Part shown: positions 1 to 7,887 of the stretch, in pieces | How the letters are laid out: each line of letters opens with the position of its first letter | Numbering within the stretch: the stretch's first letter is position 1 | Source of the DNA: a virus | Direction: 5' to 3' (one strand) | IMG/VR virus record: IMGVR_UViG_3300034082_004432 | Span: 1-64,000 of that record | DNA length: 64,000 nucleotides | Position numbers and translations under genes: made by a program | The notes under the pieces: model-generated | Databases searched by the model: none | Told to the model about the DNA's origin: nothing | Seen by the model: only the letters and a program-made list of their open reading frames with translations

Positions 1-134
1 TGCCAGTTCGCCAAGACATTACTGTTCTCCCAGCAGACGATCCAAAGAGACTTAGACTCGGATGGGTTGTTTACGAAGAGCTCGGTTTTGCTCTCATCAA
101 TGACTATGCAGTTTCAAGAATTACCGTTAGCTAA
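1..134 (+). CDS. C-terminal end of a probable virion protein (possibly major capsid)
   Basis: Only the last 43 codons are in the window, read from position 3 to the TAA at 132-134. The tail reads as a compact beta-rich segment with the phrases RLRLGWVVYEELGF and INDYAVSRI. Phrases of this type (a 'VVYEELG...ND.AV' ending) recall the C-termini of HK97-fold capsid proteins of large phages, but I assign this from memory of the pattern only. A strong terminator follows directly, so this gene ends a transcription unit. It sits next to the sugar island and on the same strand as the first island gene. A non-capsid structural protein is equally possible. Confidence 0.35.
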   Translation, partial: PVRQDITVLPADDPKRLRLGWVVYEELGFALINDYAVSRITVS

Positions 135-150
135 TTCTAAACTAGTCATG

Positions 151-184
151 AAAAAGAGGAGTAGAAATACTCCTCTTTTTTTAT
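151..184 (+). terminator. Rho-independent terminator
   Basis: A perfect 13-bp inverted repeat (151-163 with 168-180) closes on a GAAA tetraloop and ends in a T run. It lies 17 bases after the stop of the upstream partial gene and just before the promoter of the 208 gene. It separates the virion gene from the sugar island. Confidence 0.93.
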
Positions 185-195
185 TTAAATAATGG

Positions 196-201
196 TAAAA
201 T
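196..201 (+). promoter_or_regulatory. -10 element of a leaderless promoter (TGG-TAAAAT)
   Basis: The hexamer TAAAAT, preceded by TGG (a TGn extended -10), ends exactly six bases before the ATG at 208. This places the expected +1 on the A of the ATG. No Shine-Dalgarno sequence is present. The same geometry recurs at six other starts in the window. Confidence 0.65.
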
Positions 202-207
202 TATTAT

Positions 208-1518
208 ATGACCAAAGAAGAATTGCTTAAATTAGTAGAAGAGTATATCAAGAATGAACCAAATAAGAGTTGGAGACCAGGAAAAGATCATGTACATTAT
301 GCTGGGCCTTACTTTGATCATACTGAAATTGTTAGATCAGTATCAACTCTTCTAGATGGTTGGTTAGTTCTTGGTGCTGAAGCCTATAAAGCTGAAAAGA
401 AATTAGCTTCTTTATTTGGCAAAAACCATGCTTTATTGACAAACTCTGGTAGCAGTTCAAATCTTCTTATGATGTCAGCAATTAAGTCAAAAAGATACTT
501 AAATTTGCCTGAAGGAACCAAAGTACTAACTCCTATTGCTGGATTTCCCACTACAATCAATCCCATATTTCAGTGTGGTTTTAAGCCAGTCTTTGTAGAT
601 ATTTCATTAGATGGATTGAACTTGAACTTAGACGATGTTGAAGCCACATTGCAGGCTGACCCAGAGATCAAGATAATTACATTTGCTCATGTACTTGGTA
701 ATCCTCCTGACATGTATAGGCTATTAGATATCATCGACCATTATGGGTTGATTTTGTTAGAAGATTGCTGTGATGCTCTTGGATCGTCATTTGATGGTAA
801 TCCCTTAGGCAGCTTTGGCGCAATGGCTTCTTGCTCTTTTTATCCTGCTCATCACATTACTTGTGGTGAGGGTGGATTAGTTGTTTGTAATGATGAAAAT
901 CTTGAAAAAGTAATTCGTTCTTTTCGTGATTGGGGGCGTGGCTGTTTCTGTATTGGTAAACAAAATATTACAGAATGTGGAGCTTGTAATAAAAGATTTT
1001 CTGAATGGTTGCCAAGTATCCCAGGTGAAGTTTTTGATCACAAGTATGTGTATGAGGAAATTGGTTATAATTTAAAACCAATCGAAGTTCAAGCTAGTAT
1101 GTTGTTGGCTCAAATTGATAAACTTAATGAAATTAAGAAACTTCGCCAAAGAAATCATAAGTTGCTTTTTGATATTTTTAGCAAGTATGAAGAATACTTT
1201 GTTCTTCCAGTAGCACAAAAAAATTCAGATGTTAATTGGTTTGCATTTCCTATTACTATAAAAGATAACGCACCATTTAAGAGAAGTGATTTATGTCAAT
1301 ATTTAGAATCTAAAAAAATTCAAACTAGACCATATTTTGCTGGAAATATTCTTATGCAACCAGCTTATAGTCATTTGGTTGGTGATATGGATCTTGGTGA
1401 TTTTCCTGTAGCTAAAAAGGTAACCACTGATACTTTCTTTTTAGGTACATCTCCAGTAATTACACCGGAACAAATTTATTATATAAGTGATGTTTTGGAT
1501 AGTTTTTTTGACAAATAA
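208..1518 (+). CDS. rfbH: RfbH/DdhC-type NDP-4-keto-6-deoxyglucose 3-dehydratase (E1)
   Basis: This 436-residue fold-type I PLP protein belongs to the DegT/DnrJ/EryC1/StrS superfamily. The PLP-lysine position carries the pair His215-His216 in the motif SFYPAHHITCGEGG, the hallmark of RfbH (E1). RfbH removes the C3 hydroxyl of CDP-4-keto-6-deoxyglucose on the way to 3,6-dideoxyhexoses. A second hallmark is the Cys cluster Cys246, Cys248, Cys257 and Cys260, matching the [2Fe-2S]-binding insertion of that family. Length fits E1 (about 437). E1 normally works with a ferredoxin-reductase-type E3 (DdhD), which is not in this window. The gene is monocistronic, starts at a leaderless promoter and faces the leftward sugar operon. 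Family assignment is firm; the exact nucleotide sugar is inferred. Confidence 0.9.
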   Translation: MTKEELLKLVEEYIKNEPNKSWRPGKDHVHYAGPYFDHTEIVRSVSTLLDGWLVLGAEAYKAEKKLASLFGKNHALLTNSGSSSNLLMMSAIKSKRYLNLPEGTKVLTPIAGFPTTINPIFQCGFKPVFVDISLDGLNLNLDDVEATLQADPEIKIITFAHVLGNPPDMYRLLDIIDHYGLILLEDCCDALGSSFDGNPLGSFGAMASCSFYPAHHITCGEGGLVVCNDENLEKVIRSFRDWGRGCFCIGKQNITECGACNKRFSEWLPSIPGEVFDHKYVYEEIGYNLKPIEVQASMLLAQIDKLNEIKKLRQRNHKLLFDIFSKYEEYFVLPVAQKNSDVNWFAFPITIKDNAPFKRSDLCQYLESKKIQTRPYFAGNILMQPAYSHLVGDMDLGDFPVAKKVTTDTFFLGTSPVITPEQIYYISDVLDSFFDK

Positions 1519-1545
1519 AAATAAAATCAATTAGAACTGAATTTA

Positions 1546-1591
1546 AAGGCCAATAAATAGAGATCTTCATTGACCTCTATTTATTGGCCTT
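1546..1591. terminator. Long bidirectional hairpin between convergent genes
   Basis: A perfect 17-bp inverted repeat (1546-1562 with 1575-1591, core AAGGCCAATAAATAGAG) has a 12-base loop. It lies between the rightward 208 gene and the end of the leftward operon, and its right half includes the last codons and stop of the 1567 gene. The flanks are T- and A-rich but have no clean T run, so bidirectional termination or 3'-end protection is inferred. Confidence 0.75.
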
Positions 1592-2370
1592 AATAGCTCA
1601 AATATTTCTTGTTCAGTATCAAGTAGTAATGTATTTTCATCATTTAGATTCCAAAACTTATATCTAAATCCACCCATTAAGCCCGCCAAGACCTTCGTTT
1701 TATGTTTGTTTTCTTCATTTAATGTACAGAAAAAAGGACCACTTCCTTTTCCTAAAATAAGTTTACATTTTCTGGAAATACTAGAAAGTTCTATTAAAGA
1801 TTTTTTGCTACAATCATGTACATTATTTGCAGAAAAATTAATTGGTCCAACAGTATAAAAATTAATTCTTGGAAACATCAAGCCCAATTTATACATATCA
1901 TACTGAAAATTAGTTTGTCCGCTAACTGGTTGACTATTTTCTACATAAACTGCATTTGCTTTTACATTTACATCAACTATAGGTAACTCAATATACCCAA
2001 ATTCTGAATTATCAAGAAATAAATTTATATTATTATTTGCGCATTGTTGATTGAATGTTTTGATTTGATCCTGCCAAATGTGCTTTAAATTATAAAGACC
2101 ACCCCAAAGATGAATTAGAGTATCTTCTGGTTTAATGAATGGTTTAATTTTCCTCAAAAAATAATCCGGTCTTGTTCTCATTACGAGGTTTCTGTAATTA
2201 CCGTCGGCTTCAATAATTTGTATAGGCAAATGTCTTACTAAATAAGATTGACTTTTGAAACATGCAAATTTGATATTTACATTAGGAAATTGTTTTATTA
2301 TTGCTTCCATTAAAGGTATAGCAGTCAGAGTGTCGCCATTTGATTGATTTATCCATAATAACAAATTCAT
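1567..2370 (-). CDS. Glycosyltransferase-like protein (GT-B, family 9-like)
   Basis: The product has 267 residues from the ATG at 2370, which overlaps the upstream stop as TAATG; the frame is open 15 codons further upstream, but coupling favours 2370. The N-terminus (MNLLLWINQSNGDTLTAIPL) resembles the opening of heptosyltransferase-like GT9 proteins, where a short strand is followed by a glycine-rich 'GD' turn and a PL.E.I helix. The C-terminal GKGSGPFFCTLNEENK segment sits where the GT-B nucleotide-sugar site is expected. No diagnostic catalytic residue can be named. It is the last gene of the leftward sugar operon and probably transfers an activated sugar. Weak but consistent assignment. 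Confidence 0.45.
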   Translation of the reverse strand: MNLLLWINQSNGDTLTAIPLMEAIIKQFPNVNIKFACFKSQSYLVRHLPIQIIEADGNYRNLVMRTRPDYFLRKIKPFIKPEDTLIHLWGGLYNLKHIWQDQIKTFNQQCANNNINLFLDNSEFGYIELPIVDVNVKANAVYVENSQPVSGQTNFQYDMYKLGLMFPRINFYTVGPINFSANNVHDCSKKSLIELSSISRKCKLILGKGSGPFFCTLNEENKHKTKVLAGLMGGFRYKFWNLNDENTLLLDTEQEIFELLRPINRGQ

Positions 2371-2660
2371 TATATTTCTATTTTCCCTTTCAAAATATCC
2401 CATAACATAATCCAATCACTGATCTTTGCCTTTAAAGGATCCTTGAAGGCTGCTGGTTGATTCTTTTCGAAAAAATAATGTCCTGACCATGCAAAAGGAT
2501 ATACTACAAAAGGAGTCAATAAAAGAAACCAGTAATATCCGAAATTAAGACATCCTGCAATCCAAAGTAATGTCATAATTTGACCCAACACATGCAATCT
2601 TCTACAAATTTTATTTTGATGCAAAGTCAAGTACATTGCATAATATTCTTTCATATTCAT
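2370..2660 (-). CDS. DUF962/Mpo1-like small membrane protein
   Basis: This 96-residue protein has the signature of the DUF962 (Mpo1/YGL010w) family: a Tyr-rich N-terminus, LHQNKICRRLHVLG near residues 13-26, two hydrophobic segments (about 27-40 and 42-58) and the second His motif GHYFFEKNQPAAF. Yeast Mpo1 is an Fe(II)-dependent dioxygenase acting on 2-hydroxy fatty acids; the bacterial members are mostly uncharacterised. The His residues of both motifs are present. It overlaps the PhyH gene upstream by ATGA and the glycosyltransferase downstream by TAATG, so it is an integral operon member. A role in lipid or lipid-carrier modification is inference. Confidence 0.8.
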   Translation of the reverse strand: MNMKEYYAMYLTLHQNKICRRLHVLGQIMTLLWIAGCLNFGYYWFLLLTPFVVYPFAWSGHYFFEKNQPAAFKDPLKAKISDWIMLWDILKGKIEI

Positions 2661-3529
2661 TTGATAAATAACCTCAATAAATGCCTATTAGTATATGAAT
2701 CTTCAATTTTACTAAAGAATACATCAGAATCTTGAGCATGTACGTAGCTTTCATCTCTATAATAATTATTATTTTTAAATAGACCAAATCTAATAAACAT
2801 TAGCATTCTTTTACCTTCCTTTAAAGGTGCTCCATGATGCCAAGCAAATGTATCTGCTAAAACTGCAGTTCCTGCTTTTCCTGTTATAACAACTTTTTCA
2901 GAAAGATCATCTGAACCATTTTGTGTTCTTGGATAAAAAATATGAGGTCCATTGTTTTCATCAATATCAGTCAAGAAAACAAAAAAAGCTAAAAACTTAT
3001 AATCGTCCCCGTCTCTGTGTATTTTTTGAGTGTGAAAAACTTCACCTGTGAATTTACTCCACCACATACTTAGCATATGTACAGAGGGCAAGCAACCTAT
3101 ATATGATTGCGCCAATGAAACTAACACAGGGTCAGTCATAATTTTGATAATTAACTCGTTTTTAAGTAATACATCTGTATTATAAGCTAAAATATTCCAA
3201 TCTATATCGTCAGAAAAAATTTTAGTTTCTTTATTGTAAGCTCTATTAGGAACATGGAAATTATATCCAGCTTTATCTTTAGTGTATTCTAAAATACTAT
3301 TTACTTGCTCTTGGCTCAAAAAATTTTCAAAAATGACATATCCTTGATCTTTAAGAAGTGCTTCATGTTCTGGGTTATGTTTTGATTCAATCTTCGGAAC
3401 ATGTTCATTAATAATGTCTTTTATTTTTGTATGAAATTCATTTCTTTTGTCAATGTTTTTATAACAATCTATGTCAGAGATATCATGAAGATTTAATCTT
3501 TCACGAATAATTGTATCTATATCTATCAT
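2657..3529 (-). CDS. Phytanoyl-CoA dioxygenase (PhyH)-family Fe(II)/2-oxoglutarate oxygenase
   Basis: The product has 290 residues from the ATG at 3529, which overlaps the upstream TGA as ATGA; an in-frame GTG at 3538 is an alternative start. The jelly-roll 2-oxoglutarate oxygenase facial triad is visible: His171 and Asp173 in KIHRDGDD, and the distal His of FAWHHGAP (231/232). Arg241 (GKRMLMF) is the probable 2-oxoglutarate anchor. PhyH proteins in polysaccharide and natural-product clusters usually hydroxylate or oxidise small molecules. Here the substrate may be a sugar, lipid or cyclitol intermediate. A second, divergent PhyH is encoded at 8414-9160. Confidence 0.8.
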   Translation of the reverse strand: MIDIDTIIRERLNLHDISDIDCYKNIDKRNEFHTKIKDIINEHVPKIESKHNPEHEALLKDQGYVIFENFLSQEQVNSILEYTKDKAGYNFHVPNRAYNKETKIFSDDIDWNILAYNTDVLLKNELIIKIMTDPVLVSLAQSYIGCLPSVHMLSMWWSKFTGEVFHTQKIHRDGDDYKFLAFFVFLTDIDENNGPHIFYPRTQNGSDDLSEKVVITGKAGTAVLADTFAWHHGAPLKEGKRMLMFIRFGLFKNNNYYRDESYVHAQDSDVFFSKIEDSYTNRHLLRLFIK

Positions 3530-4296
3530 ATAGTACACACACCTTTCTTTTGCACAACTTTAGTAGCACATTCTTGAGCAAAAACAATTGAATTAAAAAT
3601 ATCATTAGATCTTGCAAACTCTACAGCTAATCCTGAAATAAAAGTATCTCCAGCGCCAGATAAGTCTTTAATATTAACTTTTTCAACTGGAAATATATTT
3701 CCATCAAATTCACAACCTTTATCAGACTTTGTTATTATAAGTTTTTTATTAATATTTAACTTTTCTATAGTATGTAATGTTCTTTCATATTCAGTTTCAT
3801 TTATTTTAATATATGAAACATTCTTGCACCATTCATCTAAAATTTTTTTAGTGTCTAGAAAAACATTTTTATTATTTCTTCCAATGAAAGAAATATCATC
3901 CTCTTCAAGAAAACCTTTACAATAATCACTTATAATTATTGCATCGTATGCTACATCTAAATAATGATTATTTTTTATTTTACTAATTACTTCTCTACTG
4001 ATTCTTGTTGATTTGTCGTTTGTATCAATTCTTAGAAGAAGACTATTTGTCCGATAATCAACATATCTTGTTTTGTAAATTTCTTCTTCTTGACAGATTA
4101 GTGTAGCATTTGCTCCTATTGCAACAATATTGCGATGCACATTTAAAGCCATTCCACCACTACTTTGAGAATGGCTTGGATTAAAAACGGGTACTGGGCC
4201 TTCTGGAGCCAATCTATAAACATTTCCATAAGTGAAAATATCAGTGCAAGAATCTCCAATAACTAATATATTTATATTTTTAAATTGACTTTTCAT
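3526..4296 (-). CDS. PfkB-family sugar kinase, heptose-7-phosphate kinase (HldE N-domain)-like
   Basis: This 256-residue ribokinase-fold protein carries the N-terminal substrate segment RLAPEGPVPVF, very close to the 'RISPEAPVPV' motif of RfaE/HldE heptose kinases. It also has a GGMALNVHRN glycine motif (residues 47-56) and the catalytic DLSGAGDTF motif with Asp217 as base. HldE kinase phosphorylates D-glycero-D-manno-heptose 7-phosphate at C1. The protein is shorter than the usual kinase domain (about 320) and lacks the nucleotidyltransferase half of HldE. The compact middle region suggests loss of part of the lid. It lies six bases after the ColD-like gene and overlaps the PhyH gene. Confidence 0.8.
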   Translation of the reverse strand: MKSQFKNINILVIGDSCTDIFTYGNVYRLAPEGPVPVFNPSHSQSSGGMALNVHRNIVAIGANATLICQEEEIYKTRYVDYRTNSLLLRIDTNDKSTRISREVISKIKNNHYLDVAYDAIIISDYCKGFLEEDDISFIGRNNKNVFLDTKKILDEWCKNVSYIKINETEYERTLHTIEKLNINKKLIITKSDKGCEFDGNIFPVEKVNIKDLSGAGDTFISGLAVEFARSNDIFNSIVFAQECATKVVQKKGVCTI

Positions 4297-4301
4297 AGAA
4301 A

Positions 4302-5465
4302 TTAACTATTCAAAACCTCTAGTAATTTGATAATTTTTTCTTTTTCAAGACCAGGATAGTTTCCAACATACCAAGAGAAATTATGAATGTGTTCAATATT
4401 AGGATAATTTGTAAAATCGTTATAAATAGCCTTAAAAAATGGCTGTCTCATTTGATTTCCACCACCAGACAATCCTCTTCTAAATTCAATTCCATTTTCA
4501 GATAGTTTATTTTCCAGAGCATTTCGTTTTTCAAAATTAGGCTCTTTAAGTATTACTATAAAAGCGTAATTGCAATTACCCTCAGTATTAATTGCTATAT
4601 GATATTTTTCAGGATTTAAGTTTGATATGAATAAGTCAAAATTTTCTCTTCTTTCATTATTTTTTTGATCTAACTTAGTCAACTGAGAAATTCCAATTAC
4701 AGCATTAATTTCAGTGCTTCTAAAATTATGAGCCGGTCTTAGAAAAATAAAATCTGGATTAAGGTCAGGATTATCTTGAGCAATAGAAATTTTCATTGTT
4801 TCACTTGTCATTTCTCTAGTCATTCCATGCGACCTAAGAGCACGACAAACTTGATAAAATTCCCAATTATTTGTAGAGATCATACCGCCTTCAATAGTTG
4901 ACATATGGTGAGCAAAATAAAAACTAAAATTACTTGCAAATCCAAAATTTCCAACTTTGCAATCTTGAAAAGTTGTACCATGAGATTCACAAACATCTTC
5001 TATTAAAAGAATGTTGTTCTCTTCACATATCCTTAAAAGATCATTGGTAAGACCATTGATTCCTAGAACGTGAGTAAGAAATATGGCTTTTGTTTCTGGG
5101 GTGATAGCAGCTATTAATTTCTCTATATCAAAGGAAAGATTTGTAAAATTTACATCAACAAATACTAGTTTATGTCCAGCAAAAAGTACTGAAGAAATAT
5201 CTGAAATCCAGGTAAGTGGTGGAAGAATAATTTCCCCTTCACCAATTAAATGAGCTATAGCTAGCATTGTCAATTCATTTGCTGATGCTCCAGAATTGAC
5301 AAATAAATTATACTTTGTACCTAGCCATTTTCCCCAAGCAGACTCAAATTCAGCAACTTTCGGTCCATTTGTAAGCTTGGGAATTTGATCTTGAGATAAA
5401 AAATCAATAACTGAATTAATATCTTCTTTGTCAATATTATTGTTCATTAATGGTAAATAAAACAT
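4302..5465 (-). CDS. ColD-like PLP sugar 3-dehydratase (DegT/DnrJ family)
   Basis: This 387-residue protein is a second DegT/DnrJ/EryC1/StrS-fold enzyme. As in ColD (GDP-4-keto-6-deoxymannose 3-dehydratase, about 388 residues), His replaces the PLP lysine: SFYFAHHMSTIEGGM, His186-His187. The N-terminal SGASANELTM phosphate loop and the HVLG and EDVCESHG motifs are intact. It lacks the Cys cluster of the RfbH paralogue at 208, so it should use the ColD-type, glutamate-regenerated mechanism. The predicted product is a 4-keto-3,6-dideoxy sugar. A true aminotransferase is unlikely without the lysine. Confidence 0.82.
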   Translation of the reverse strand: MFYLPLMNNNIDKEDINSVIDFLSQDQIPKLTNGPKVAEFESAWGKWLGTKYNLFVNSGASANELTMLAIAHLIGEGEIILPPLTWISDISSVLFAGHKLVFVDVNFTNLSFDIEKLIAAITPETKAIFLTHVLGINGLTNDLLRICEENNILLIEDVCESHGTTFQDCKVGNFGFASNFSFYFAHHMSTIEGGMISTNNWEFYQVCRALRSHGMTREMTSETMKISIAQDNPDLNPDFIFLRPAHNFRSTEINAVIGISQLTKLDQKNNERRENFDLFISNLNPEKYHIAINTEGNCNYAFIVILKEPNFEKRNALENKLSENGIEFRRGLSGGGNQMRQPFFKAIYNDFTNYPNIEHIHNFSWYVGNYPGLEKEKIIKLLEVLNS

Positions 5466-5480
5466 TTTACACCCTAATAA

Positions 5481-5486
5481 ATTATA
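5481..5486 (-). promoter_or_regulatory. Possible internal -10 (GGTATAAT)
   Basis: On the minus strand the sequence AGGGTATAAT precedes the ATG at 5465 by 15 bases, with an AGGGTGT ribosome-binding site between. It overlaps the stop codon of the E1-beta gene. It may be an internal operon promoter with a short leader; this is only a consensus match. Confidence 0.35.
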
Positions 5487-6402
5487 CCCTAGTTTCGTTT
5501 TTAATATTCAATAAAAAATCAACGATACTTTTAGCAGTTGGAGGTAGAACATCAACTCTGTTATAGAAGCCTGCTGTTTTATCTTCCAGGCCCAAGCATC
5601 TAACAATTTTACTAGAAGATACTGATAATTGATTAGCAATATGTGATTGGCAACCGCTTTCGTAATCATCATCTAATACTAAGCCTCCAAATTTTGAATT
5701 ACTTAGACTCTTTATAGCTTTGTCGGATACTTTAAGTGGTTTCAACCACATCAAATTACATATGTTAATCTTGATACTATATTCTTTACATAATTGAACT
5801 AGTTTGTCCATTTCAAATCTGGTTATTGAAATTGGGAAAATTGTAAAATCTGGAGTCTCGTTTTCAAAAACATCACATAAATTAGATGTATTATCATAGC
5901 TTTTTCTATGTTCAGATATATAGTATGGCTCATCATCGTTCATAAAATGATCATAACATTCTAAATATTCTGATGGAGACATGGGACTTGCAATTTTAAT
6001 TCCGGGCATTCTATAAACCAAGGAATGATGAGATGAACCAGCAACAGGCCCAATTCCGCCTTCCATAGCAATAGATCTCACAAAAACTGGACAAGGCCTT
6101 TTCCATATTGATTTAGATTTTGCGGCATAATTAACAATTGACACGCAGTTATACCACTGAAAACCTTGATATCTAACTACATAAATAGGTCTATCTCCAG
6201 CTAAAGCTGCACCAACAACAATTGCACCACCAGCAACATCTGCCATAGAAAGTTCAACCATGCCATCATGTTCATAAAGCTCTGGTAAAGTTCCACCAAC
6301 CCAGCCTACAGCAGTTAAGCATTGACCATATGCTTTGCCTTTTTTGCTAACTAAATGGTCTTTTACTATTGATTTTATAGTGTCTCTAAGCGTGATTGCC
6401 AT
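5482..6402 (-). CDS. ThDP-dependent dehydrogenase E1 beta-like subunit (transketolase C-terminal type)
   Basis: This 306-residue protein has the transketolase pyrimidine-binding and C-terminal domains in the order of PDH/acetoin dehydrogenase E1 beta. Visible features are VELSMADVAGGAIVVGAALA near the start, a central 'RSIAMEGGIGPVAGSSHH' loop and a C-terminal domain with a VLDDDYESG segment. It pairs with the E1-alpha gene directly upstream, which it overlaps by 28 bases, so the two are co-translated. It probably forms the heterotetramer that decarboxylates a 2-oxo acid. No lipoyl E2 or E3 is encoded nearby, so the acyl/aldehyde group may be transferred directly to a sugar. Start chosen by the GAGG site before the ATG. 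Confidence 0.75.
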   Translation of the reverse strand: MAITLRDTIKSIVKDHLVSKKGKAYGQCLTAVGWVGGTLPELYEHDGMVELSMADVAGGAIVVGAALAGDRPIYVVRYQGFQWYNCVSIVNYAAKSKSIWKRPCPVFVRSIAMEGGIGPVAGSSHHSLVYRMPGIKIASPMSPSEYLECYDHFMNDDEPYYISEHRKSYDNTSNLCDVFENETPDFTIFPISITRFEMDKLVQLCKEYSIKINICNLMWLKPLKVSDKAIKSLSNSKFGGLVLDDDYESGCQSHIANQLSVSSSKIVRCLGLEDKTAGFYNRVDVLPPTAKSIVDFLLNIKNETRV

Positions 6403-7205
6403 AATGCCTCAACTTTATTTTTGTTGTTTTCATCGATAAATGATGTATCAAACTGCAAGGTTTCTTTTATCCATTCAAGCCTATCAAAATAATCCCCATC
6501 AATTCCAGCACCAGAATGCCAAAATTTTCTGATAGTTCTCACATTCAACAATAAAGGAGTATTAAAAACATTTTTGAGATGATTGAAAATTTCTGTAGGA
6601 CTATCTTCAATGTCATAAGCTTCAACCTTATATGCTTGTGCAAGCTCATGCATATTCCAGTTTCTTCTAATCTTCTTTTCTGTAAGAATTGACAAATTAT
6701 TATCTTCAACAACAAATAGAATTGGTAGATTTTTAGTTGAAGCCCACCCTATGGCTGCACCAACATAATCTTCTTCCGCAGATGCATCTCCCATAAAAAC
6801 AATAGTTGGTTGTTTTGTTTGATAGCAATGTCCAACAGCAATAGGTACCTGAGAACCCATTAAACCATCATGACCAAATATATTTTTTTCTAAAGATTGT
6901 ATAGAAGCAGAACCTCCCATACCAAATGCACAGCCGGAATCTAACCCAAGTAATTCATCAATTAGCTTTTCAGGTGGCGCTTCAAAAGCCAAGTATGTTG
7001 AATGTCCTCTATGTTGAATAAAAATATTTGGCTTAATATTTTTATCTTCTAAATAAGTTGAAATTGAACAAGGAGTACTTTCTTGACCAGCTGATAAATA
7101 CACTGGGATTTTGATAGTTTTATCTTGCACTTTTTTATAAACATATTGTTCAAAATGCCTGCAAAAAGAAATTTTTTCAAAAACTTTCTCTAAATAGTTA
7201 TTCAT
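6375..7205 (-). CDS. ThDP-dependent dehydrogenase E1 alpha-like subunit
   Basis: This 276-residue protein follows the PDH E1-alpha plan: QHRGHSTY (about residues 64-71), GMGGSASIQS (96-105), GLMGSQVPIAVG and the ThDP/Mg motif running from GDA at 139-141 to NN at 169-170 (the 'GDG...NN' motif with Ala in third place). It is shorter than typical E1 alpha, mostly at the C-terminus. It overlaps the E1-beta gene. In surface-polysaccharide loci such split E1/transketolase-like pairs are thought to supply or add two- or three-carbon units. The substrate is unknown. Confidence 0.75.
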   Translation of the reverse strand: MNNYLEKVFEKISFCRHFEQYVYKKVQDKTIKIPVYLSAGQESTPCSISTYLEDKNIKPNIFIQHRGHSTYLAFEAPPEKLIDELLGLDSGCAFGMGGSASIQSLEKNIFGHDGLMGSQVPIAVGHCYQTKQPTIVFMGDASAEEDYVGAAIGWASTKNLPILFVVEDNNLSILTEKKIRRNWNMHELAQAYKVEAYDIEDSPTEIFNHLKNVFNTPLLLNVRTIRKFWHSGAGIDGDYFDRLEWIKETLQFDTSFIDENNKNKVEALWQSRLETL

Positions 7206-7206
7206 A

Positions 7207-7887
7207 TTAATCTAAATTTTCAAATAAAATTACAAATGTGTTTTCTTTTATTTTATTAAACACTGTTTCAATTTTTTGTAATATTTCAATCTTGACTATA
7301 TCTCCGGGACAAACTATAAGTACTTCGTAATCAGTAATTATACCACCAGTTAAAAACATAACATTTTTCTGCGGCTCTAACCAAGTCAAATCAGTAATTT
7401 TTTTAACATTCAAAATACTTAGATTGCAATTAGAAAATAAAAGTTTTTGATTCTCATAAAGTGAAAGATTTTCCAACCAAAGACAATTATCTTGTTTCGG
7501 ATTTTCATAAGATGAATCTTCATAAGGCAAACCCTTTCTACCGTATGAATCTTCTAATCTAACTAAATCTAGTTTATCATTTGGGGTTTCTATTTCGAAA
7601 AGTTTTGTTCCATTTTCTGAAATAGATGTTGTTGAATGAAACATCCCTTTTCTAATCATAATTTTGTCAAGTTTGTTTAAGACATTTTCGTTATTAAAAA
7701 AATCTACTTGTGCTTTTCCATCCAAAATTATCAATCCTGTAGTTTTTTTTGGATGAGAGTGCAAAGATGTTTTATGATTTGGAGCAATATATAAAAACCA
7801 AAGAGCTACATTAGTATCTTGATATACAAGATACTCGTAGCCCCAAGGTTTCTTAATTATATTATTATTATGAGATTCTATTTGCAT
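7207..7887 (-). CDS. Cupin-domain protein
   Basis: The product has 226 residues from the ATG at 7887; the upstream in-frame ATG at 7929 would push further into the PfpI gene. The N-terminus KKPWGYEYLVYQD resembles the type II mannose-6-phosphate isomerase cupin opening. The first cupin motif has HKTSLHSHPKKTTGLIIL (metal-binding His residues present), and a second motif follows around GMFHSTTS. The C-terminal third is a less conserved second beta domain. It could be a sugar isomerase or epimerase, or a non-catalytic binding cupin. It overlaps its upstream neighbour by 20 bases. Confidence 0.6.
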   Translation of the reverse strand: MQIESHNNNIIKKPWGYEYLVYQDTNVALWFLYIAPNHKTSLHSHPKKTTGLIILDGKAQVDFFNNENVLNKLDKIMIRKGMFHSTTSISENGTKLFEIETPNDKLDLVRLEDSYGRKGLPYEDSSYENPKQDNCLWLENLSLYENQKLLFSNCNLSILNVKKITDLTWLEPQKNVMFLTGGIITDYEVLIVCPGDIVKIEILQKIETVFNKIKENTFVILFENLD

